A stretch of 64,000 bases of DNA from Cryptomeria japonica (lineage: Eukaryota > Streptophyta > Pinopsida > Cupressales > Cupressaceae): contig NC_081412.1 in the NCBI RefSeq assembly GCF_030272615.1, positions 685,076,583 to 685,140,582 of the forward strand, written 5' to 3'. This document shows positions 1-10,740 of the stretch, one piece after another. The position numbers and the translations under genes are program-made. Under the pieces are notes generated by a model. That model was given only the letters and a program-made list of their open reading frames with translations. It was not told where the DNA came from and did no database searches. The number at the start of each line of letters is the position of its first letter. The first letter of the stretch is position 1.

Positions 1-2132
1 GAAAGGGTTATTTATTATAATAATCAGACATTAGTGGGATATGAGCTAAATTATACTCCTATCAAGTGTGTATGTCTTTTCATAGGTTTTTCCTTGTAGA
101 AATTGTGACACTACATGCTCACTCACAAAACAAAGCTCACAACAAAGATTGATTCTCTAAATTACTTGCTAAAAAAAGTATCTCTCATAGGTAGGTTGGC
201 CAAATGGGTAATGATCATTAGAGAATTTGATATTCAATATGTCAAGAGAAAAACCTTAAAAGGATAAGTTATTGTGAATCAGTTAGTAGATTCACCTATG
301 ATAGATGATCACCCATTAATTTCAAAATTTCTAGATGAATCCATCCTAGCAATCACACCTTCAATATCATGACAACTATACTTTGATATATCATTCACAC
401 AACATGGAGTAGGTGTGCGCTTGTCACAACATGGGGAGATTTCATTCCAAAATCATATAGATTATCATTCCCATGTACAAACAAAATAGTAGAATATGAG
501 GCACTCACTATAGGTCTATAGTTTGTAGTTCAATGGAGGATTTAGGAACTTTATATTTTTTATGATTCACAATTAGTCATCTCGTAGACAAATAATGACT
601 ATCAAACAAAAGATGAAAATTTGATGCCTTATAAGTAGACGGTTAATGACTTCAAGAAATACTTCACATAAATAACCTTTGAGAAGATTCCTAGAGACAA
701 CAACAGAGTTGTTGATGCTATGGCTAGCACTATTGCTTCTTTGATTGGCATGCAACATAATACAACTCACTATGAGTTCTTGGTGGATAATCTCTTTGTC
801 CCCATGCATGAAATCCCTCAGTCTAAGCTTATATGTGTTATTAGTTTTGATTCTCCTTGGTATGATGTCATCTTCACTTACCTTTGCAACAACACCCTTC
901 GCCCAACCTTTCCAACAACAAACACCATACCTTTATTTGCCAAAATTCTTGTTACACTATCATTTCCAACACCCTTTATCGTAGAGGTCTTAATGGTACT
1001 CTCCTTAGATGTCTAGAGTGTGAGGAATTCCAAATGGTGTTATGTAAGGTACATAAAGGTATATGTGGGGCTCACTTTAGTGGTCCAACCTTAGCTAAGA
1101 AACTGATGAGGGTTGGTTACTACTAGCCCACTATAAAGAAGGATGCCTATCAGTTTCTCAAGAAATGAAAATAGCATCAAATTCATGTGGAGACTTGATA
1201 CATGCACTAGTGCAAGAACTACAACTGAATCGCAACACCTTGGCCCTTTTATCAATGGGGACTCAATCTCATGGGTAAGGTTCACCCTCCATCCTCCAAA
1301 GGACATAATTTCATAATAACCATCACTGAGTACTTCACAAAGTGGATCAAAGCTATTCAACTTATACAAGCCATCAAATAGATTGCCACATTTATCCTCA
1401 ACTGCATTACATGCTAGTATGGTGTTCCTATTTCTATCATCATGGATAACGGTCATCATTTTAAATTCAAGATGTTCATGAACTCTATGAAAAGTTCCAT
1501 ATTCAACACCATTTTTCTACGTCATACTTTCCCCAAGTCAATTGTCAAGTTTAGGCATCTAATAAAACCATCTTGAAAATCCTCAAAAAGATAGTCAATG
1601 ATTGTGGTCGTGATTTGCATATACAACTCAATCCTGCCTTGTGGGCCTATCGTACAAGTGTTTGTACCCTCATTGGAGCCACACTATACTCACTTGTCTA
1701 TGGATCCAAAGCTATCTTACCCATTGAGGTCGAGTTACCATCTTTGTGGGTCTCTTTGCATGATCTTATTAGTAATGAGGATTACCGAGTCTCCCAACTT
1801 TAAGATCTTGAATTATTGGATGAGCGTAGATAGAATGCTTTCAATTATCTTAGAGAATACTAGCAATGCATGTGTCATAGTTACAATCATAAGGTTAAAC
1901 CTCACACATTAGAGGTAGGTGACTTTGTTCTCAAATAAAATCCTAAGAATTAGCAAGATCAAGAGAAAGGGGTAAATTTGAACCTAATTGGCTAGGCCCC
2001 TACATTGTAATAACAATCTATGGCTCTGAAGCATATTAGATATCTACTCTTGAATGTGAACCACTCGAAGATCCTATAAAAAATATGCACCTTTTGAAGT
2101 TCTACACTTATCCCTTTAGAGAATTCCTTTAA
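1..2132 (+). pseudogene. Ty3/gypsy pol relic: RNase H, second RNase H-like domain, integrase
   Basis: C-terminal part of a retrotransposon polyprotein; the window starts inside it. Read across frames, the order is: RT-linked RNase H (RLAKWVMI near 192-215), a second RNase H-like segment (about 380-760, with MASTIASLIG at 720), integrase zinc-binding arm (about 1010-1170), integrase core (SKGHNFIITITEYFTKW near 1296-1345, PALWAYRT near 1633) and the C-terminal arm ending MHLLKFYT near 2085-2108. It cannot be active. There are many stops and frameshifts; a Trp codon in the zinc arm is TAG; the first catalytic Asp of the core reads Asn (WGLNLMG); and the third catalytic position, Glu in related elements, is the TAG at 1552-1554. 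The two RNase H-type domains fit the Tat/Ogre side of Ty3/gypsy, which is inferred from the arrangement. Confidence 0.88.
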
Positions 2133-3430
2133 ATACAAAAAAAATAAAAAAATATTAAAAATACAAAAAATCAAAAAACTGAAAAAAATTGTCACCTTGA
2201 TGAAAACCTAGCAAGCAGGCGTCTTGTGTGACACAATAAAATAAAATAAAATAAAAAACTAAAAAAATTAAAGAGAAATGAATTCGTCCAACAATGCAAA
2301 CCACTTTGGTGGCGCCTTGGGCAAGTACCATGGTCAAAACTGGGCAACCAACACCATGGATAGGGACTTCACTCCTCCCTCCTTTAAGATTCCACATCAT
2401 CCTTTCAATTTGCACATCTTCACAACCTATCATTTCATAATAAACTTTCCATCCCCATCATTGCTTGTTGTTGTTCTACTAAGGTCACTCGCCTTCCACA
2501 ATAAACCTTTTTCTCACCCTTTCTTCATCCATAATAATCAAGTCTTATTTCTAACTGGGGGCATATCCTCAACCTAGTGAAGGAATTGGATCCTCAGCAC
2601 AACATGTTGTGAGAAACATAGATTTTATACTTTCCTTCTTATGCTCATGATCCATGGTAAAGTTTCATTTACATCACCAGTCTGCGATAAAACTTCCGCT
2701 TTTCTTCACAATAAAGCATTTGTTTCGTGGAGTGAGATACTTTCAAATTAACTTGTGTAGTGTTGAGCTTCAACTAAATAAATCTTTTGAGTAGACCGAA
2801 ATCCTAGCATGACTAACAATCTCATGTGCCTTAGCACTATCTATCCTTTATCAGGATACTATAAAAAATCTGACTAGATCAAAATCTAATATGTGGCAAC
2901 AAAAATCTATGGCATGAGGATTTCATTGATTGTTGATTTTAGGTCTTTATTTTTTTATTTGATTTGGTCTTTGTAACATGCTTACTATGCTTCTCAAGGA
3001 TTTCTATAGACTAGAGTTGTCGAGATGGGGCATGATCACCTGATTGTTGCTTGTGGACACTATGGCTCATCTAAGGATATGGTGGCCTATGACAATTGAG
3101 GACCTAATAAGTCTAGTGTGAATAGGGGTATTCCTTGTTTGCAAGTACCTTATCTCCTTGCAAATGGAATGTTGACTATCTAGGTCTAACTCATATTCGA
3201 ATAGTCACATCCACTTGCCATAATAAGCTCAATCATATAAGCAGTTTAAATTTGCACAAGAGCTCATAAATCATATATCAAACATTATCCCTTATCCCTT
3301 ACCATTCCATCATCGCTCCCTTCTTTCATGATTGATCACTCATCATCCCTCCCTCATCCTATTAGTCCTAAATTGATTGACTAAGTATATTGACACGCCA
3401 AAAAATACTAGGGGCATGCATTGCATTATA
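2133..3430 (+). other. Post-pol non-coding region of the gypsy element
   Basis: No convincing gene. It opens with an A-rich stretch (2135-2275), then a segment around 2270-2340 that is clearly homologous, in reverse complement, to 55260-55400. That recurrence shows it belongs to a retroelement family and is not unique host DNA. G-rich tracts at about 2556 and 3411 could be polypurine tracts, but I could not pair either with an LTR. Confidence 0.5.
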
Positions 3431-3970
3431 ATCCAACCTACATCACCACAAGGTTAGTATCACATCTACAAGTATATCATATAGTATCACATCTTGCATC
3501 CACATAGGGCATCTCATAATCACGTCATAATATAAATATGTGCACCTCATTATACATATATATCGCATACAAAAGAATCATAGATCCATGTACACATCCA
3601 TATAAGGTCATTATGCATTCATCAATTTAGTACATCCATATTGGCATCATAAACATATAAAAAAGCAAAAACAACATCATATAGAATCATATCATAAATG
3701 CACCTCATCGTAGGATCATCATATACATCATGACTGCATCATAAGTACATAATGCATAATCAAACATCACATAATGATATAGAATCATCACATCATATAG
3801 AACATCATAAGAGCACATCCATATAATCACCGCTAGGTATCATGTCATCTCATATATAATCAAAAAATAATGTGTCAAATACAATGATGTCAAAACTATA
3901 AAATGGCTACCAAGAGCCTCATCATCATGACCCATGTGTCTATATATCATCATACAAAAAATGGCACATA
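3430..3970 (+). repeat. CATCATA-rich degenerate low-complexity stretch
   Basis: Over 500 bp dominated by variants of CATCATA, CACATCATA and ATAGAATCATAT, without a strict period. It follows the gypsy post-pol region. The matching position in the minus-strand gypsy copy (54360-55250) is rich in GGATGG/GATGATG on the plus strand, which is the same composition inverted. It therefore looks like a diverged part of the element's 3' region. Confidence 0.6.
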
Positions 3971-3989
3971 GGACTCAATAGAGATATGA

Positions 3990-4600
3990 TGAACTACCAG
4001 CCTTAGAACTAAATGGTCTCTAAGGTATTTGAGCTCTTGATGGCCTTGCCCCTCCTCGCCTTACTAGTGGAAACCTTGCTACTCCTATGGTTCCTATGGT
4101 GGATCCATCATACTCCATCTCTCTCCCCTAGCCATGCAACAACCCATGCACCATATTGTCTAGATAGATTAATCATCCTATCACTCCTCCCATAACTTCT
4201 AGTAGTGTCTCCTCAAATCAGATCATCTCATCCTAGCTAATGTATCATCCTCAGATCTCCAAATACTTGATACAAAGCATCAAGATCTGCAACCTTGTCA
4301 TAAACCACAAGCTCCGCTATGATCGGTATCCACAATATCTTGTACACATCCTCAAGGTGATGAACATCTCTCCTTGTGGCAAGTGGAAAGAACTGGTCTT
4401 GTTGTACCATCTCTTAGCCAGTGTAGATAACATCCCTAGGTTTGCCTTGATCTTGAGCATGAAGGTCACCTAGCGTAATCCTGTCTAATCAAGGATGAGG
4501 TCCTATGTCTTGAACAACTCTAGTCTCAATCATTGTGTCTGTGGAAACCTCAGTCATGACTCTAACGACACAAAATCAGCCTACAATAATAGTAATCATT
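3990..4600 (-). pseudogene. Plant-mobile-domain-like (PMD) protein relic
   Basis: Read on the minus strand, about 4225-4490 gives the signature of the plant mobile domain found in host MAIN-like proteins and in transposon-borne proteins: LAKRW, then SFHLPQGEMFITL (about 4360-4405), then after a one-base frameshift LEDVYKILWIP and VYDKVADLDALYQVFGDL (about 4240-4360). The family pattern is a W, FHLP.GEM.ITL.DV and a following ILxIP segment, so the match is specific though short. Flanks on both sides probably hold more of the gene but carry stops. It lies antisense to, and downstream of, the gypsy pol at 1-2132. Tat-lineage gypsy elements are known to carry extra antisense ORFs in this position, some PMD-like. 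An independent insertion is the alternative. Confidence 0.55.
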
Positions 4601-4659
4601 GCATTAGCAACAACTTAATTGACTAATCGTACTGGGGCAATTGTTTGGTTCTATCAATC

Positions 4660-5870
4660 AGACAGTCATCCTTATCACTTACATTTATTTATCACATTTA
4701 TAAATTTATCCTTATCAACCACATTTGTTTATCACATTTGCATCTTTAGCCCTATCAATCATATTTGTTTATCGGGTAAAAACACAAAGCTGTGTCACTT
4801 TCATAAAGGAAATAACCACTACTGATTCAAATTTTTAAATTGAATCAATAGAAATTGAAATATATGGTTTGAATTTTGAAATGATGGAAACTAATAAAAT
4901 GCGATCTTATTTTTGTAATTTTTTTTAAAAATTAAAAAATTATTTGAATATGCTTTCTTATAAAGTAAACACTATAGTTTAGCTGCTGATAAAATACTGA
5001 AATTGAAGTTAATGAGTCATCACACTTTATATAGTAGATTTTACATTTTTTTCTTCAATTTTTTTGTGTATATTGATAACTGAAACTTCAGTGCAAAAAT
5101 ATATTTTTAACTATTTTTTATGTATATATATTTTTCAATAAATTTGAAAAGTTGCGTGTACTGAAATATAACTCTTTCCATTTGGCGTCACCTTTTTTTT
5201 AGTTATTCATCCAAATTAGAAAATAATTATATCATCTTGAAATAAACTCTTTTCTCTAGTGCATTTATTTTTTTCACAATTTTAAATAAATTTTTAATAT
5301 TTTTCCTTTACAAGATAACCAGCCTTATATTTTAGTGTTGATGACCTACTTTCAATAAAAATAAAATATAAAATATAAAAACTAATTAAAATATTAAAAT
5401 ATATATATATTGGAAAATTCACTTATAGATCTATAAAAGGGTATTTTTACATTTAAAAAAAAGTATTTATAAGAGTAGGAGTTGTTTAAATATCAAGTTT
5501 TTTGAAAAATAAAATAAAATTGGTAATTAGTCCCAAAGTAATATAAAATATACATTTAGTAGACAATTCCAATTGGAAAAGTTGTGGCCCATATATAAGA
5601 TAGCTATAATGAATCTCTATAGACTATATGTTTGACTAAAATTAATTTTTAGTTAGAATTACTTAAATTCACTTGTGCTGATAAGTTGGCGTGAAACGTA
5701 ACACAATTTTGTGCTTTAATCCTATCACATTTGCAACTTCATCCTTATTAGCCACATTTGTCTATCACATGTGTAACTTTAGCCCTATCAACCACATTTG
5801 TTTATCACATTTGTAGATATAGCTCTATCAACAACATATGTTTATCATTTATTTGCAACTCTAACCCTTA
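4660..5870 (+). repeat. 40-bp minisatellite split by a TIR element
   Basis: The repeat CCTATCAACCACATTTGTTT-ATCACATTTGCAACTTTAGC recurs with a 39-40 bp period: anchors at 4693 and 4733 on the left, and at 5727, 5766 and 5806 on the right. The array is interrupted by the element at 4774-5722. Joining the two sides and dropping one TATC restores an unbroken repeat phase. Confidence 0.8.
4774..5722. mobile_element. 949-bp non-autonomous TIR DNA transposon, TSD TATC
   Basis: The left end begins GGGTAAAAACACAAAGCTG and the right end, reverse complemented, begins GGATTAAAGCACAAAATTG; the similarity runs about 28 bp. The flanks are TATC at 4770-4773 and 5723-5726, and the minisatellite is intact once the element and one TATC are removed, so the boundaries are firm. 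The interior is AT-rich with no coding potential. It shares the terminal pattern GGGTnAAnnCACAAA and the 4-bp duplication with the element at 42877-43870. A 4-bp duplication does not fit hAT (8), Mutator (about 9), CACTA (3) or mariner (TA). Confidence 0.78.
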
Positions 5871-6016
5871 AAATCTATCAACTTTGCCAAACACATGCAC
5901 ATAAACAAACCATGCATATGTTTCTAGCAAAACCTAATCTTGTTGCATTTTTGGATACCTAGCTTTCCTGCTCTATTAATGACACAATAAATGCACTTTA
6001 TGGACAAAAGGAGGAT

Positions 6017-6021
6017 GTACT
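6017..6021 (+). repeat. Left target-site duplication of the copia element (GTACT)
   Basis: GTACT lies immediately outside the left LTR. The right side has GTGCT at 13289-13293, one transition apart. This supports treating 6022-13288 as a single insertion. Confidence 0.65.
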
Positions 6022-7426
6022 TGATGATATAATGAATCAATAAGGATCTAGACAACTACTGAGAGGGGGGTGAATCAGTAGATATAAAATAGACTAATCT
6101 TTCACCAAACTCAAAAACCAACACATAAATCAATTATTGAACTAACCGGTTCAAACACTGAACAATAAACTGTAACTACACTGACAAGTTTACTGGTTGA
6201 TTGGTATACCAAAATAACAGTATAAAAGATCTAAAACATCAAACCATTTTACCAAAACATGAAATCACTTTACCAACATATGTAATAGCACATTTCATAT
6301 CACTTATGGTCATCTTAACATATCTAAGTGGCTTTGCCATTTAAACAATTTAACCATATCAAAACATAACCACAAAAACCATTCACCACTTGACACAATG
6401 ATTTTTGACGTGGAAACCCAAATGGGAAAAACCACGGTGGGGATGAATACCCAAAAGTATTCTGAACTCTTTAGAAGTTTGCCCTGTTAGGAGCCAAGCC
6501 TATTAAAGCTTTACAAAATGTCCTATTAGGAACAGATCCTACTAAAGACCACCCTGTCAAGGGATTGACTATAATACCCTGTTAAAGGCAATACCCTGTT
6601 AGGAGTAACCTCGATAGAGGATTTGAAAATTCAAGCTAATGGATCACCTAGCTAGAGGATTTAGAGAACACCAAGCTTGTTAAAGCTTACCCGGTTAAGG
6701 GATTTAACTATTGTAATTGTTGGAGAACAACAGGGTTTATGCTGATTTGGTAATAGAACTATCTACTTGATTATATCCTTTTCATGCTCCTATCTACCTT
6801 CAAACGTTCTATAGATACTCTTTCTAGTTTGACAATCAATCACACCGACACTTAACCAAAATTGCCAACACTACAACAAAACAACTCATTGACCTTGTAG
6901 GCAAAACAATAGGTCAGTAACACATTACAAAACCTAAGATCTCATAGAGATTACAAACAAAAATTGGTTCAAACATGACCGTTGGATTACATAGCAATCA
7001 CTACACATTGTCCTAAACAACCTCGACCGCTCCTTGATCACCGCTCATCGAAACCTGTAACTCATCATGTGGTTTACACTTCATGCAATGCTCTTGCTCA
7101 TTCCAAAGATAAAACGGTTATCTCTACGCGCCAAAAACCACTTTGAAACTCATCACATGCAACATGCATACATGGCATAATCATCTCTGATCACCATTTG
7201 ATCATAGACCAACACAAATTAACACAACCGATTCACCAAGCTCCATCGGTTAGGGTTTGGCACATTAACAGGTAGGGTTACCAGTTGATCTCCCTGCTAC
7301 AATAGTAATACTAGTTTCCTTAACTGTACAATTACCGGTTGCAATATAACTTCATTACTGATTATAATTGACATCAATGACAATACTAAAACTTCATTAA
7401 TGCAATCTTCATGCAATATGCCAACA
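6022..7426 (-). repeat. Complete 3' LTR of the copia element
   Basis: On the minus strand it starts TGTTGGCATATTGC and ends ATATCATCA, giving TG...CA termini over about 1405 bp. It holds many ACCGGTT words and a series of CCTGTTAGGAG/CCTGTTAAAGG motifs (about 6480-6700). The two halves of the other LTR are at 10042-10669 (inverted) and 12710-13288. A related LTR family occurs at 61865-63357. Confidence 0.88.
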
Positions 7427-7440
7427 CTCTCCCCCTTTGG
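7427..7440 (-). promoter_or_regulatory. Polypurine tract of the copia element
   Basis: On the minus strand the sequence AAAGGGGGAGAG abuts the TGTTGG start of the 3' LTR. This is the plus-strand DNA priming site expected there and it fixes the orientation and LTR border. Confidence 0.85.
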
Positions 7441-7587
7441 CATTGATGACAATACAAATATCAATACCCTTTGATTGTGATGATTGAGAGTAATGCACAT
7501 ACACAGGTATAGAAATCCTAGTTTACATTTTCCATGTACTCTCCTTCAACTAAATCTCCATGTCTTCAACTGGTAACTGGCTACAGT

Positions 7588-7655
7588 TCTTCTCTCAGTT
7601 CTTCTCCCAGTTCTTCTCCCAGTTCTTCTCCCATTTCTTCTCCCCATTCTTCTCC
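7588..7655 (+). repeat. 12-bp tandem repeat TTCTTCTCCCAG
   Basis: About five to six degenerate copies of TTCTTCTCCCAG between the end of the copia pol and the polypurine tract. On the minus strand it is purine-rich and reads (EKNWEKNW), which is a low-complexity artefact and not a gene. Confidence 0.75.
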
Positions 7656-7825
7656 CCCTTTGACAACAATGCCAAAGTGAAAGTAAAACATACAGTGTCA
7701 TACTTCACTGTTCTGCAACAACAGTCTTGCAACAAGTTACTCCCCCTGTGGAGTAGCTCCACTCTACACCAATCCCGCTTCAAGATTTTTCAATTAGCAC
7801 TAGGACTGATGTCTTCCACATCTGT

Positions 7826-10041
7826 TCAACTGACCTCATGTAGGGGTACAACCCCTAGCTGACTTCTAAGGTACTTAAAAGTAGTCTTAGGCATTGGTTT
7901 AGAAAATATATCCGTCAGTTGTTTCCTAGTAGATACATGCTCTAGTATCACATCTTTACTCTACACTTTCTCTCTCAAGAAATGATATTTCAGCTCAATA
8001 TGCTTGGTTCTTGCATACAACACCAGTTTCTTTGAAATATTTATTGCACTGGTGTTATCACAGAAAATTCTTACCGGTTCTATGATCTTCAACTTAAAAC
8101 CTTCTAGAATGTGTTTCATCCAGATTGCCTAGGTACAATTCATATATGCTACAACATACTCAGCTTCAACAGTTGATTGTGATGTACAACTTTGCTTCTT
8201 GCTACTCCAAGATACAAGTCTTCCTTCAAGAAAGAATGCACCTCCAGTTGTACTCTTTCTATCATCAACATTTCCTGCCCAGTCTGCATTTGTATACACT
8301 TTCAAATTAAAGTTACCTGCATATGGACACCATAATCCATAATCAATAGTACCTTTCAAGTATCTAAATAACCTTTTAGTTTCTACCATGTGTGTCTCCT
8401 TCGGGTTCTTCTTATATCTGGGAACTAATCCAACTGCATGAGTAATATCTGGTCTATTTTTAACAACATAATACAATTTTCCTATCATTGACTTGTACTC
8501 CTTTTCATCAACAGATGCAACATCATCCTCCTTAGATAGTTTACAAACTATAACCATTGGTGTCCCAACTGGTTTACAGTCTCCCATTCCAAATGTCTTC
8601 AATACCTCTTTCACATATTTGGACTGTGTGATAAAGATGCCATTCTTCATCTATTGAATTTACAAACCTATAAAGATTTTATCTCTCCCACTAGAGACAT
8701 CTCAAATTCACTTTTCATCTCATTTGCAAAATCATTACTCATGTCATCATTGCCTCCAAAAATATTATCATCCGCAAACACCTCACTAACCAGTATCTTA
8801 TCTCCTTCAGTCTTGAGATATATATTGTTTTTTTCACTGGTTCTCTAAAAACCTATCTTCACCAAGTGTGAATGTAGTCTTTCATACCATGCTCTTGGTG
8901 CTTGCTTTAGACCATATAGTTCCTTGTACAATTTTCACACCATATCCTTTGCATCAGTCAAAGCATAACCATTTGGTTGCTCAATGCAAACTTCCTCTTC
9001 TAGTATTCCATTTAGAAATGTGGACTTCACATCCATCTGATATACTTTGAATCCCCTATATGTTGCAAATGCAAGTAGAGTCCTAACACCTTCCAATCTT
9101 GTAATTGGTGCAAATGTCTCGCCATAGTCTTCTCCTTCTTCCTGCACATAACCTTTGCATACCAATCTGGCTTGTTTCTGACTACTACTCCATCTTCATT
9201 CAGTTTATTCTTGAAAACCCACTTAGTATCTATTATATTCTTGTTCACCGGTCTGGGTACTAGGGTCCATGTCTTATTCTTCTCAATTTGGTCAAGCTCT
9301 TCTTCTATAGCTTTGACCTAGTGATCATCTCCAAAATATTCCTTTGCTTTTCTGGGCTCAATAGTGGATATCATACAACAATTCTCCCTAATTCTTCTCC
9401 TGGTTAACACTCCAACATCTTTATCTACAATAATCTGATTAGGATCATGATTGAGTCTTACATAACTCGAAATAACATGATCAGGATCATCAGGTTCTTC
9501 ATCTTCTATAGAATCTACCTGTTTCGGTTGAACTAGTATTGCAACATTCATCTCACCTACTTCTGGCTTCACCGGTTCTAGCTCCAAGATCAGAATGTAA
9601 GGTTCATCTTCCTTCTTCTCCTCACTAGTCTCTCCTGAATCTTCATGACACTCATCCACTCGGACATTATCACTTTCAATGATCTTTTGTGTCTGGTTGT
9701 TGTAACATTTGTAGGCTTTGCTCTTGGTGGAGTACCCAATAAATATGCCTTCATCACAGTTAGCATCAAACTTACCAACATAGTCACCTTTCTTGATAAA
9801 ATATTTACTGCCAAAAACCTTAAAGTAACTGACATTAGGTGATCTACCATACCAGTATTCATAAGGAGTTTTATCCTTACCTCTTTTAACCAATACCTGA
9901 TTCATAGTGTAGACAGTTGTGCTGACAACTTCTCTCTAGAAAGTCTTAGCAACACCACCTTGTATTAGCATAGTTATAGCAACTTCAACAAATGACCGAT
10001 TATTTCTCTTTGCAATAACATTTTGTTGTGGTGTCCTAGAT
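7826..10041 (-). pseudogene. Ty1/copia pol relic: integrase C-half, RT, RNase H
   Basis: Read from 10041 downward: integrase from TPQQN through the YEYWYGRSPNVSYFKVFG region (about 9800-9880) and an acidic linker (9320-9700); RT with KWVFKNKLNEDG (about 9180-9230), FAPITRLEGVRTLLA (about 9060-9115) and an active-site segment FADDNIFGGND near 8740-8780; RNase H with ADWAGNVDDRKSTTG (about 8240-8285), STVEAEYV (about 8160) and a C-terminal part running to a stop at 7826-7828. The RT Asp pair is still present, but several frame breaks and stops (for example at the end of the 8129-8650 frame and at 8652) make it non-functional. The 5' part of the same polyprotein is at 10741-12606 on the other strand. 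Confidence 0.9.
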
Positions 10042-10669
10042 CCATTAGCTTGGGTTTTCAAATCCTCTATCGAGGTTACTCCTAACAGGGTATTGCCTTT
10101 ACCTGGGTATTATAGTCAATCCCTTGACAGGGTGGTCTTTAACAGGATTTGTTCCTAACAAGACATTTTGTAAAGCTTTAACAGGCTTGGCTCCTAACAG
10201 GGCGAACTTCAAAAGAGTTTAGAATACTTGTGGGAATTCATCCCCACCGCGGTTTTTCCCATTTGGGTTTCCATGTCAAAAATCATTGTGTCAAGTGGTG
10301 AATAGTTTTTGTGGTTATGTTTTGATATGGTTAAATTGTTTAAATGCAAAGCCACTTAGATATGTTAAGATGACCAGAAGTGATATGAAATGTGCTATTA
10401 CATATGTTGGTAAAGTGCTTCCATGTTTTGGTAAAATGGTTTGATGTTTCAGATCTGTTATACTGTTATTTTGGTATACTAGTCAACCAATAAACTTGTC
10501 AGTGCAATTACAGTTTATTGTTCAGTGTTTGAACCGGTTTAGTTCAGTAATTGATTTATGAGTTGGTTTTTGAGTTTGGTGAAAGATTATTATGTTTTTT
10601 ATCTACTGATTCACACCGCCCCCCTCTCAGTAGTTGTTTGTATCCTTATTGATTCATCATATCATTAAT
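10042..10669 (+). repeat. Inner half of the copia 5' LTR, inverted
   Basis: Reverse-complement match to 6022-6646 of the complete LTR, including the CCTAACAGGG motif series and the GCCCCCCTCTCAGTAG block near the end. It starts abruptly at an internal LTR point, directly abutting integrase sequence of the opposite strand, so 10041/10042 is a rearrangement breakpoint and not an LTR border. Confidence 0.88.
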
Positions 10670-10671
10670 TG

Positions 10672-10683
10672 GTATCAAAGCAT
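10672..10683 (+). promoter_or_regulatory. Primer binding site for initiator tRNA-Met
   Basis: TGGTATCAAAGC lies 2 nt after the LTR end. It differs by one base from TGGTATCAGAGC, complementary to the 3' end of plant initiator tRNA-Met, the usual primer of copia elements. Confidence 0.85.
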
Positions 10684-10740
10684 TTCAAGTTCTCTAGTGT
10701 CTAAGCCTAACAACTTGAGGTAAAGATCTAGGAGAACATA

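Noticed and set aside
1573-1803. Stand-alone 76-codon gene
   Set aside because: It is the integrase C-terminal part of the gypsy polyprotein; the apparent start is a TTG directly after the broken core.
3430-3970. CRISPR-like or regular satellite array
   Set aside because: Motifs are short and irregular, with no constant repeat or spacer length.
7560-7862. 100-codon plus-strand ORF with repeated QFFSQFFS
   Set aside because: It lies on the non-coding strand of the copia element across a 12-bp repeat and the end of RNase H.
9645-9842. Plus-strand ORF within the copia region
   Set aside because: Shadow of the minus-strand integrase-RT frame, which has clear family motifs.
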